In this document: one piece after another, positions 1-11,727 of the stretch
Layout of the letters: each line of letters starts with the position of its first letter
How positions within the stretch are numbered: position 1 is the stretch's first letter
Assembly (NCBI GenBank): GCA_000499405.2
Contig: HG738149.1
Location: 24,369-88,368, forward strand
DNA: 64,000 nt
Source: Onchocerca volvulus
Lineage: Eukaryota > Nematoda > Chromadorea > Rhabditida > Onchocercidae
Reading direction: 5' to 3'
Made by a program: the position numbers and the translations under genes
The notes under the pieces: model-generated
Told to the model about the DNA's origin: nothing
Database searches by the model: none
What the model saw: the letters and a program-made list of their open reading frames with translations, nothing else

Positions 1-3000
1 CACATTTGCGCCCTATTTTTTGTTGCAAATTAAGAAAAGAAAATGAATTAAAACAATTTTTCTTCTAACAAGAAAGAAAAATTGCGGATTCTCACCGAAA
101 ATCATTTATTCGATATTGCTGTTGTTACATCATTGTTTCCAGGTATATTTTGAAATTGTTGATTATAATTAATGAATTTTAATTTAATTTAACAATGACA
201 ACAATATGTTTCCCGTTTTTCTATTATATCTGAATTAATTCGGATTAATGATGATAGTAGAAGTGATTATGATTTATGAGATAATAATGGAAGAAGGAAG
301 GATCGTAGGAGATTATGGTCTACGAACTGATGAGCTCATTTAACCCAAATAAAAAGTATCACTTTCTTATTTATAGAAATATTTTTTAAAGGAAAGATTT
401 ATGCATTTAATTTTTCAATACCTACTCTTTGCAATTTCTTATCGTATTTTTTGGATTCAATTCTTGACGATCCAATTCTTGTAACCTTCTTTATGATTTT
501 GGAATCATTTCTGATTTCATTAATCCTTCAAATCATCGGTTTCTATATTTCCGTTTGTTCCTTTTAATGGATATCAAATAGATTCATCAAATGGTTCGAA
601 ATATTTGAAATTACTTTTATGAAAAGGAGCAAGAACTATCAAGATTCAATACAGTGTTTCTTTAATGATCGCAAAATGTTGGACAATATTATGCATTTAA
701 GAAAAAGTTTTTTTTTTTTTTTCAAGCGATTCGAAATGATTCTGACGTGCAAATCGATCATTTGAATTTGGTATAAGGGCGAAAAACTAATCAAACTATC
801 CAGTAGCTGGTTTCTTCTGAAATTTCCTTCAGAAATAGCTGGAATACGTAATAAAGCTGTTATATTCGGTAAAGCGAATGATTAGAGGAATTGTAGGACG
901 AAACGTCTTCAACCTATTCTCAAACTTTCAATGAGTATGACGTCTCTTGTTTGCCTTAATGGGCGTAAGCATTGAATGTGTATTCCACGTACGCCATTTT
1001 TGATAAACAGATTTGGCGCTATGAAAGTTGAGTTGAAGTAAAGTTATAAATTATTTTGCTAATATTATTTACTTTAACTATCATTATTTATCTTTTGATT
1101 TTTCGATTTATTGAGATATATACGTGAAATATTATATTCGAGATACATAAATATCTTTTCTCGATATACTTATTAATATCCAGCAAATTATTTATATAAA
1201 TTCATTAAAAAAAAAAACTTGTCAATAGATTTATCATTATATCAAAAATGTCTGTCTCGTTTGTTTCATGTATTTGCAACTGCCATTGAATGAATAATTT
1301 AAGTTTTATAAAAGATTTTTTTTTTTTGAGATAAATATAAATTTCATAAATGGACAGGAAGGTTAAAGTTTGTTCTGCCCTTTTAGTTGAAAAGTGCGAG
1401 AGACACAAACATTCAACACTTCCTTTTAAAATTTACTTTTATTTTTCAAGGTTAGATAGATTAATTGAAGGGAGGAGTGGCTGAGTTATCAACATTATAA
1501 AGTTTGACTATTTGCAATTGAAGTTTGACAGGCAATGGTTCATTTCAAGGCTTTAATATGTCATCTGTATGTGACAAAGTGCGCGACAATGTTTTCTCAT
1601 CATATCTAATGCGATAACGGAACGAAAAGCAAGTTGAAAGTTGTGTAAGTAAATATTAATCGTGAAGTATTTTTTTTTTTTTTTATAAAGTAAATTTTTT
1701 ATGCATAAAAGCAATTTCAATGACTTAATATTCTTTTCTATTGTTTAATAAGAAATCTAATGATAAGATATCAGTAGGCTAATAATTATACTTCTTTTAG
1801 AAAAATAAGTATTTATTGGAATTAATTTCAAAATTTTCTTACAACTTTAATTATATTACATCCGAATTTCATTTTCTTCTTTTCCTCTTCAATTTCGTTC
1901 CAATTTTCAATTCGAAAATTTTGAAAAATAAATGAAAGAGGAGCAATAAAAATAAATTTTCAAAAATTATGTCATCGGCCGATGCCGCCAGATGACAATA
2001 ATAATTTTGAAAAAGGTTTGTTGCTTTGCTATTATAATTAGAAAATGTGTTATTGTACATTCCATTAAGTGATGTCGATGACCGTTATTATTATTACTAT
2101 AAAATGTATTATTATGCTGTCAGCATGAAAAATGATAAATGAAAAAAAAAAAAAAAAGAACGAAATCCCTAGAATATTATTGATTTTCAGATGATATCGA
2201 GATCATGTCGCGAGATAGTTCAATTTTAAAACTTGGAAAAGAGAGGGAGGAAAAAAGAACTTTGCACTCATTTTTTATCTCCCTCTTTATTACTGTATTT
2301 CATTCATCCATTCATCCTTTCATCCTTGCAAAATCATAATCATCATCATTATAATCGCCTATTATCATTATTTTTTTTTTTCATCTTACTTTTTTTTACT
2401 TTTTTTTTCTCTCTCTCTTTCGCCTATTAGACATCTTTTATACATTTCAAATCTAGCGTAATTCTCAAAATTTATAATATTCATTCATCTTTTTTTTTCA
2501 AAAAAAAATAAGTTTATTTAGCTTTTTTTTTTCTTTCAATTCAAAATCATTAATTCTTCACAATTGATTTCACTAATTAAAGTAATGAAATACAAATGTA
2601 AAATGAAATTCTGTTGACAGAATAAAACTTCTTAAAAAAAATTGGATAAATTTTTTCTTGAGAGTTTTTAGCATTTGTAGCATTGGCCACTTTAAGTTTC
2701 AATTATTTAATTATCAATGCTTAATTCTCGGTATTATTAAGCTATAATCATTCGATGATGAAAGCTTTTAATAGATTTTTTCATATCTTTTCCGAGACTT
2801 TATTCGTGACTTGTGAATTTTATTGTGTAACTTTTATAATAAAGCTACAAAAAATATTTCGAAAAATATTATAATTGAAATAATTTTAAAAATAAAAGTG
2901 CAAATTAAAAACAGGATTAGATAATGCATTATTAAAATATCAACAACTTCTTTTTATTATTTTTTAGCAAAAATTACAAAAACAAATTAGTTTCAAATCT

Positions 3001-3124
3001 CAAAAAGACACAAATATAAATTTTAAAAAACGAAAAATTTACAGCCATTTCATTTAGCCATATACTAAATTCATCTGAAAATATTATGATAAACATATCG
3101 CATCGTCTATCATACATACCAAAC

Positions 3125-3300
3125 TTGATAACTTGAATTTATTTTTAAATTCTAAAAGAAATAAAATATTTGTGTTAAAATATTGTTTGAATAGTAGGTT
3201 TTAAACAAAAATACTTATTATTAAATATACTTACTTACTAATGATTGTTGATAACTTGAATTTAGATTATAAAAATTCTGAAAGAAATAAAATATTTTTG
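3125..3300. repeat. Imperfect tandem duplication, period about 123 bp
   Basis: The block beginning TTGATAACTTGAATTTA and ending near AGAAATAAAATATTT occurs at about 3125-3170 and again at about 3248-3297. Further down (about 3310-3380) the phrase TAACTTTATTTT also repeats. No open frame is associated. Confidence 0.6.
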
Positions 3301-4358
3301 AATGTAACTCTTGTGAATATAACTTTGTAACTTTATTTTACCTTGTATTGTTGATGTAACTTTATAACTTTATTTTTGAATAATAACTTTTAAATCAAAA
3401 TACTTGCTATTATTTCAAAAAGATCGATGGAGTGTTTTTTATTCTCGTTTTTTCTTTTTTTTTTTCAAAGTAAAAAAAAAAAAATTGTATCGCTTCTGAC
3501 AAATTGATAAGAAAATATTTATTGTGTTGTTTCATATAGGAAATGCAAAAATTGTTGGATGGGAAAAATGTAGCTTATCGGTGCATTTTTTTTTTTTTTC
3601 ATTCTCGATTTTCCAGACTCTCCGCTTTTTCTACGATCTGTTTCTCGATTCTCGAGCATTCAAAAAAGCGACTTGACAGAGATATTCGAATCAAAAAGTT
3701 TCGCATTAAACGATCCATTGCTGCGATAAAGACTTAGGCTGTGGGAAAACGCCTAGATGAGGCTTCATGTATCACATAGTATTATACTTTTCTATTTTAT
3801 TATCATCACTTATCAAAACGAAACGAAATTTGAAAGAAAAATGAAAAATGTAAAAAAAAACAATTTTTTTGCAACTCCTTTTTTTTTTTTTTCAAGTTAT
3901 TGCTTTTTTGTTTTTTTTTGTTCAAATAATTTAAAAAAAAAAAAAAAAACAGAATATGCATCTTTCGTTCAATTTTATTTTCAAGAGAAGGTTTGAATTT
4001 TTCTTATTTTACTGTAATAGATAAGTACGCGATTTAGAAAAATTAATTTCGAAATCTTAAATTCAGAAATAAAATATACCATATGAATAATTTTGTGCAT
4101 AGTCCGAAATTTTAGAAATTTTTGCATTAACATCTAAATGATAAATTGTGGAAAAAACACTAGAAATTTTATATTATCTGCAAGATTTGCATTAATTTCT
4201 GATATTTTTAATTATTGTATTGCCTGAAAAGATATTGAATAATATTTCAATTTTTTTTCTTGTTTCCAGAAATGAGACGATTTATTTGAACGATTGCCAA
4301 AGACAGTTATATATAATTGAAGCATTTTGAGCTCTTCAAGCTAAAAATGCTAACTTGC

Positions 4359-4412
4359 AAGCTGTTTAATCAAAAATTTCAATTTTTGAGCCAAAATTTG
4401 CTTAAACAGCTT
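4359..4412. repeat. Short inverted repeat (hairpin)
   Basis: AAGCTGTTTA at 4359-4368 is exactly complementary in reverse to TAAACAGCTT at 4403-4412, with a 34-base loop that is itself partly self-complementary (AAATTT-rich). It lies in non-coding DNA and no function can be assigned. Confidence 0.55.
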
Positions 4413-6389
4413 GATGAGCATGAAATGTATGCAAGCCGAAAATGGAGCAAAGTTTTTTCTTTTTTCTTTTTTTTATAGAAAGGAAATTGAAATTTAGCCT
4501 GATAATGATGGAGAAAGGGAAGTTGTCACAGAGCTATTCATTTCATTAAATGCCATTCTTGTCATCGTAACTGTCGCAGAGATTTGCATCATCGAATGAT
4601 TCCATTCCTTTCCGATTTTTCTTCGCATTTTTTGTCCATTTTGATTTTCATGTCGTAGAATAACAATTATCACCACAGCTGATAAAAGGTTTGTTCATTA
4701 ATCTTTGCTTCGCTAATTTGTTTCAGAATTGCTTTGTCAACTTAATTATTCAACTTATCAATGACAAACATTAAGTTCCATTTGGAATGCAATCTGATAC
4801 GTACAGTTCGTTTTCAATATCAGCGATTTTTAATTATTTGTTACCAATTGATTAAGTTTGTTTAAATTTATATCTTTTTGATATGAAAATTTCAATAATG
4901 TTGCAGGAATTCGTATTTTTTAATAATTTCTTTTGATTGAAATATGACGTGAACAGTTACAAAATAATTTAGCATTTAAATTAAAAATCTGGAAGTATTG
5001 AAGCAATTATCATGTCAAAGGTCCTTTGTTGTTTTACATTTTCTCAAACATTTTCAAATTCGGAAGTTTTTTTTAATCAAAAATGCTACTGTCAGCGTCA
5101 AGAACGCTTCTGTTTTTGTTAGTGATATAGCAAACAATGAGGAAATTTTGAATTTATTGTTAAATTGTCTCGTTTTAATTTCAGACAGTAATTCTGGAAT
5201 TTCTCGCTGCTGGTAAGGCTTTTTTAATTTGATTCATTATTTTCTGTTCTAATCAGGAATAAGTTTCACATGTATTATTATTTACCTGATCTTTTCCCTG
5301 ATATGAAGATGAGACTTGAAAGTTCAATGAAAAGAAACTTTCCTTAAAAAATTAGATTAAAAATTAGAATTGCTCAATGACATTTGATCGATTGAAGTGG
5401 CATGTTTGGAACATAGCTCTGTTATCCATATCAAAATCTTGAACAGAATGTGAAACAAATTTTTTTGAAGTGCAATCCCAAAATTTTCTTTGAAAAACAG
5501 TTTAAACGACCAAAAAAAAAAAAAAAAAATCAATATTTTTTCGCTGTAATCAATTTCAATATAAAAATTTATTTCCTCAAGTCTTATATAAAATATAATG
5601 TTCTAATGAAAGAGTAAGTCATTTCAATTTCACGAAGAGTCTCATGCCAAGTAGAAATTTTAAAAGTGCTGTTCGTGTTGGAAGAAAGTAAAATTAAAGC
5701 TAACAAAAACATTTCTCACCAAATATCAGTTTGACGTTCGCACTTATGAATTTTTGTCGAAAACTTGGCGATATAATCGGAAGTGAATTCAATGCTTAAA
5801 TTTGAAGCTTTAACCAATTATTTTTGATTTTACATTCCTGCTGCTCCATCCTACCCCTCTCATTCACGTTTTACTACTTTTCAATTAATTCCGTCTGATG
5901 GCTAATTTTACACTTCCAGTTGTCCTCTTTTCCCAAAATTTTCAAGCTTTCGGTTGTTAGATAATTCCTTCTTTTCGAGATATTTATTTGATAAGCAAAT
6001 CATCCCAATACATAATTCAAATCATTAGAATAGACAAAAAATACGGCATGATGGGATAATTAAAGCGAAATGGAAAGATTTGAACAATTCAGAGAGACAC
6101 AATAATATTAAGTCTTTTGAAGTCAAAAAAGTTCTGATAGTATGAGACAGGGCGTAATAATCTCTTAAATGGCGTTGACTGCAAAAGTAGGAAATTATTT
6201 CTGTGATCAGTTAAATATTGTCTGGCGTATTGTTCCAGAGAACTATCATCTTAAATAATTAACTTCTAGACCAATTAAGTAATTTCAGATAAGTATTCTC
6301 GAAATTTTGTTTCCATTAAGTCTTTCTGATTTATAGGCAACTCTTACAAATATATTATACCATTCACGTTGTGTGGCTAAATTTAACTA

Positions 6390-6600
6390 ATCTAATATAA
6401 ATAAAAATATAATTGTTCGCTTGTTCAAAATCTTAAATGTCTGAAAGTTTTCAAATACACGCCATATCTATATATAAAAATTCGTATCTATTCGAATGCA
6501 ACGTTGTGTCAAAATTCCAAATCAATCGATGATGAACTTGAAACATTGTTTGGCAAGTGACAACGAACATTTACATTTTTATTTATGTAGATGAAAAGAT
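6390..6600. repeat. Dispersed repeat, copy 1
   Basis: This segment is a diverged copy of the sequence at about 60800-60980. Both contain TTGTTCAAAATCTTAAAT, then GAAAGTT, an AAATCA block, GAACTTG, and end with GAACATTTACATTTTTATTT. The order and spacing of these blocks match over about 180-200 bases, so this is an interspersed repeat family. No transposase-like frame is visible. The boundaries are approximate. Confidence 0.6.
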
Positions 6601-7947
6601 ATTTGCCTATTCACACAAATATTCAAAAAATTCTTTGAATATACTCACTGAAGACTATGTCAAGAAGAAATCCTAATCAGAAGTGAAAAAAGTCGTTGCA
6701 GAGGTTATTATCCAACCTTTCTGAAAGCGAATTCTGACATTGAAGCGAATAATTGCCAAATTCTTCGTTGTCATCTGACAAATCAGTTTTAAAACATTTC
6801 AGTCCATCGCTGATAATTTCTGTTTTAAAATTCGTAAAAAAGTTTAGTTTCTCATTGTGAACAATAAGAATGTTTCGAAATTTTTTTATCCTTTTTTAAA
6901 TTTGTTTTTCTGACATTCATTTGATATGAAAAAGAAGAAAAAAATAGACGAAAAAAAGAAAGAGAAAGAAAAAGAGAAAAGGAAAGAATTTGTTTTAATG
7001 AATTGAAATATTACCTGAATTTCTTCTGGGGCAAAATTAAACTTACCCCTCCTTGTTTTGTTTTTTTGTTTTTTTTTTCTTATCATCTTAAATATTCCTT
7101 TCCTGTCAGCAGAATAGATTATCTCTGCCATTACTACGCCATCTTTGCTATTTACAGCTACGAACATCCTTTTGTACTTAACTTTGGAAGACATTGAAAT
7201 GAGCAAATTAGTGAAATTTAATTAATCGCTCGCATAGAAATGGGAGGATTTGTTGCGATTAGCAAATGATAAGTTTGTCGAACGAAGAATGAACTTCTCT
7301 TCTGTAACGCAAACACAATGCTTTGAAATCCTTCCGAAAAATGGTCGACGAATACGATAACTTGACAAAAAGCGCCAACAGTTAGCTTTTCAAGTAACTA
7401 AAGTTGAAATTCGTTATCTCAAAAACTTTTGCTTTTTATTGAAACGAAAATTGAAAATTTCATAGTGTTAAAGACTTCACCATATTGCGATAATAACGGT
7501 AAGTACTGCTTCATTGTTCACCATTTGAATTACAGTAAAATGATCAGGTAAAAGAGTTCCTGATGAAGTCCATCTGTTTGAACGCTTGAAGGACATTTGC
7601 ACTATCGGTCACGCTTTGACGAGAAGGTGCTAAGTGAGCTCAATTCACTCTTCGGTATGTTGCGATGCACACAATGGGCAAGTTTTCGTAAGTTTGCCTT
7701 TGCCTTTAACGATTGACGAAGAAGCGATCGAATGGGCGAAAGTGGGACGCGCAGAAGTAAGGCACGTAAGATGCGATGAAACGAGCATTTTTGGTTGGAA
7801 TATTTTGTGTTTTTTTTGTTGTTGAAAAGTGAACAAAGAAATTGGTACGACAGCGATAACCTTGGAAGTCTAACTTTTCCTTCCAGAAAATTTGTCTTTT
7901 CTTTTTCTCTAAGCTTTTTTTTTTTTTATTATTTCGAATAAAGTGCG

Positions 7948-7978
7948 AGGACACACACACACACACAAAAACACACAG
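7948..7978. repeat. (AC)n microsatellite
   Basis: An interrupted run of about ten AC dinucleotides, broken by AAAA, in a slightly GC-richer non-coding segment. Confidence 0.8.
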
Positions 7979-8279
7979 ATAGCGGCATGTCGTAGTGAGA
8001 GCTATCTTGAAGAGAGCACTTCATAGAACTTGATTTCAACTACTCTTCATCTGCTCGATAGTAAATTCAAAAATTCATTGTTAATCTGCATAAGATTTTA
8101 AAACGAAAAAGTCATTCTTTCAAGCGATTCACTGAAAATCGAAAATACGAATGAAATGCGCCTGCGATCTCTTTCCAGTTGAGCTGTTTGTAGCGATACG
8201 GATCAAAACTAAGAAATTGGTATTTGAAAAATGAATTTCAGGATTTTATTCGTAATTGAACACTTTGAAGCGATTGAAG

Positions 8280-8959
8280 ATGCGATCGATGAGGGCGGAG
8301 ATGAACCTCAATGAACGAATTGTTATTATTACTATAATGCTGCTGTGTATCAGTGTCAACGTTTATTTGTTTGCTACTGGTGGCTATCATCGCAAGAATG
8401 AGGAGACGAATCTGTTGTCCACGAACATGTCCAACGTGCTTGTTAATTTCCATTCTGTTGACCTTTTGAAATATATGCTAAGGAATTTGGGTCATTTCCC
8501 ATCTTAACTTCTAAATTTTTTGTTATTTTGGTCATTCTTTAACAATCATCCATTCTTCTCCTTTCTTCGCCTTTCCTCAATTCCTCAAAAAATATTTTCG
8601 TAATTTCAGATGAAGAATTCAATATCATATTTCTTCTTCTGTCTTCCTCTACAATGAAACCATATTCTACTTCTTTTATCAGTCTTCGTATATGTATATG
8701 TATGCAATTACGATATTTTCCCCATTATATAATTTGAAAATGGAGGTCAGTGTCAGTCAACCTTTTTGCGCATTTTATAACTTTCCGCTTTTATGGATAC
8801 AATTCAGGGATGAGGAAATATTATCTGCGCATGATATGTCTAGTACTCGATTATCAAATTATTGTATTCATTCATTTTTATCCAAATTTTCAATTCAGGA
8901 TGAATCGCTCTCAGAGAATTCTCACTCTATTCAATCAAATCTATGCCATTCATCGTTTG
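8280..8959 (+). CDS. Possible 5' part of a membrane-anchored protein gene (two candidate exons)
   Basis: I do not recognise this gene. Candidate exon 1 (8280-8441, 54 codons, phase 0) starts at an ATG and encodes a basic N-terminus followed at about residues 14-34 by a hydrophobic span (IVIITIMLLCISVNVYLFA), then a polar stretch: a type II signal-anchor pattern. A TTTCAG acceptor lies 40 bases upstream and a GTTAAT donor follows. Candidate exon 2 (8899-8959) starts after a TTCAATTCAG acceptor, stays open in the matching phase with Ser/Asn-rich residues, and ends at a GTAAGT donor. Continuing exons were not found, so the product may be partial or false. Alternatively 8900-8959 is a separate first exon: its ATG sits one base after the acceptor, as at spliced-leader sites, and reads 20 open codons. 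Confidence 0.28.
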
Positions 8960-8999
8960 GTAAGTTATATTACTCAAAATAGAAATTAAATCTCTTTAC

Positions 9000-11727
9000 A
9001 TATTATACCATTTTTCAATTTCAACATTTTATTCAATATCCACTTGGTTTGTTCACAATTTGTAACTGTAATATGAATATACATACATATGTCATCTTCA
9101 AAATAGTATCTTGCGTTTTATTACATAAGATTTAAGCAATATTTCAAGTTCGAATTACTATTATTAAATGGAAAAATTATATTGATACCCAAAAAAAATT
9201 TATTTCTTTTTATTGCGATCCTATCCAGATATGCTTATATAGAGTACTTCAATTTAAATTTCTGTTTCTTTACTTAAAGAAAATTATTGCAATTACTCGA
9301 CCATTTTAGCAAAAAATATTTTTAATTTTTCATTTCTTTTGATCATAATATGTTTTTCTTATTTTTTGTTTTTTAATTTTATTTATAATTCTTTGACTAT
9401 AATAAGTCAACATTTGAAAAGTAAATAATGAATTTTTCGAGTACTTTTTAAAAAGCCTTTTTTTTGGAGATAATTTAAAAGGTATAAATTTATGTATGGT
9501 TTTTTTTTTATATACATAATTTGAATATCTTCATCTTAGCATGTAGCAAAGAGAACACAAACTTTAGAATGCCTAAATTCAATTATGTTATTTATAGAAT
9601 ACGTGAGAAACATTGAAAGATATTTAAGAATTATTAAAAAGATTTGCAAGAATCATTAAAATTATTTCATTTCTTTACCATTTATGCACTTTCCTTTTCA
9701 ACTTTTGTCTATTTGTCATATGAGATTTATCTTCAGAAAATTTATCAATTTGTGCAGCCAAGTGGCGGATAATATTCTCATTAAATTTCATATTATGTAC
9801 AAATTCAACCTTGAATATTTCGATAATAACAAAGAGTGCTCTTAGAAAGTCATGCTCTTCTGCATTCTTTTATAAAACATTGTTGAAATTTATAAATTAT
9901 CATCAAAATGTAAGTTTTTCATTCCAATCATTGTTGCTTGCTTATTAGTTGAAACTGAAAAAGTGACGTGAAATTAAAAGATTTAACGATAATTGATCTT
10001 AAATTTTAATTTCATTAGTAAATAATGTTTACGTTTGTTACAAGCGATTATTAGAAACTATTTAAGTATACTGATCACGGATTATTCTTTCCTTTGTCGC
10101 TCATAGAAAAGAATTTGCAAAGCATAATGTTTAACTTCAAATATTTTAAAATTGCTTATAATTTGAGCCATTTAAGACATAAAAATGTAACTTAAATATT
10201 GTTATTTATTAAGAATTTAATGAAGAAAAAAAAAAATTGAAGAAACTAGGAATAGAAAGAAACTGTTTCAAATTCTTTCTGTATTCATTGGTTCGGCCAA
10301 ATATTAAAAGATTAAAAAAGAATAGAGGTCTATACACGAGCAAATTTAGCACATGATAGGAATGAAATGCTTTTTTTTTTTTTTTTTTTCCTTTTTAATA
10401 TCAATTTGACCTTTGGTACTTTTATCTGTTCCATTTCAACACATAAAAATATAAAATATTACATTGATGAATCATATTCATTCCTCATTTTTTCATAAAT
10501 TAAATACTGAACAAATGAAATCAGTGAATTTTTCTTATTAAAAAAAAAAAGGAAAAAAAAGCGCTGGAACGTTTAATTATTCATTCAAATTAAAATAACA
10601 ATCAATTAAAAGAAAACGGCAATTCATAGTCTATTACTTTTCAAGCTACCTAGCCGAAATTACGAAATTCTCATCAATTAAAAGATTATTTAGAATTCAT
10701 TGTTACATTTTGCTTATTACTAAATAAGAAGAAGAAGAAGTAGGAACAATATTTCGAGCATAGGTAGACTCATTTGCAAGACAATACTTTAACAAGTGCA
10801 TTCCTTTAAAAAAAAAAAGCGCAAAATATGAAATAATGCTCAATTTTTTCCGAAATAACGAATGGATAGTTGCCGCTTTACAAAAATTTCCACAAAACTG
10901 ATAAGTCAACTCTTTCACTTATTCATTAATACTACTAAAAAAGTACGTTTGATCATTTTAAACGTCCCATAAATATTATTTTATTTACTTCATCAAACAC
11001 GGAACAAAAAGAAAGTGATAGAACTCACATTTGTCTTTTTTCCTTTTATTTTCATTGCTATATAAAATGAAATTACTTTTCTTTGGAATTTCTTACTGAA
11101 CTGTTTTATCTTCAAATTTCTCTGGAAAGAGAAATTCCAGCTATTATGTTTTATCGTGATCTGATTGAAATATGGTAACTTAAGTATTTAATCTTCAGAA
11201 TCTTTCAAAAGCAAAAATTCCGAGATAAATAATAGTTAAATTAGGATTGCATATTATCAATCACTCTTCCATGAAATCATTCAGTAAACTCATCTTTTCT
11301 TTTTCCAATTACTTGAATATTATCCTTTCAAGCTGAAAATTTAGGTCAAAAACTTGTTATGAAATGTAAAAATGAGGAAAAAGTAATATATGCATATGTA
11401 TGTTTAAGTTGTCTGTTTGTTTATTTTTTTATTTTCAATCTTATATATGCTTTATTTTTGTAAATTAAATTCCTCTCTCTGTCTGTTTTTCTTTTTCTTC
11501 GGACTAAATAAGAAATTTTTTTGATTGACCAACGATTTCGTTTTATAAATACGACGCACGATTAATTTTCGGTACCTATTGTTATTGCTAATACTACTGG
11601 TGGACTATTATTACTACTGGAACTCTCAAAATCCCCGAACTGCTATAGGAAATGTATTCGGGAGGAAAGCAAACTTAGTAGTCTAAGCGAAATATATTGA
11701 TTGAGAAGTTAAATAAATTTGTTAATC
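9000..11727. other. Non-coding AT-rich stretch
   Basis: Nothing supported as coding. It holds homopolymer runs (T-run near 10370-10390, A-runs near 10540) and a short GAA run near 10730. It may be an intron or intergenic DNA. Confidence 0.45.

Larger units (their letters stand above)
1..7600. other. AT-rich non-coding stretch
   Basis: I find no convincing exon here. Open frames are short and made largely of poly-T/poly-A translations (Phe/Lys/Ile runs). The stretch holds homopolymer tracts, a 123-bp tandem duplication near 3.1-3.3 kb, a short hairpin near 4.36-4.41 kb and a dispersed repeat at about 6.39-6.60 kb. It could be intergenic DNA or one long intron of a gene outside the window. Confidence 0.5.
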
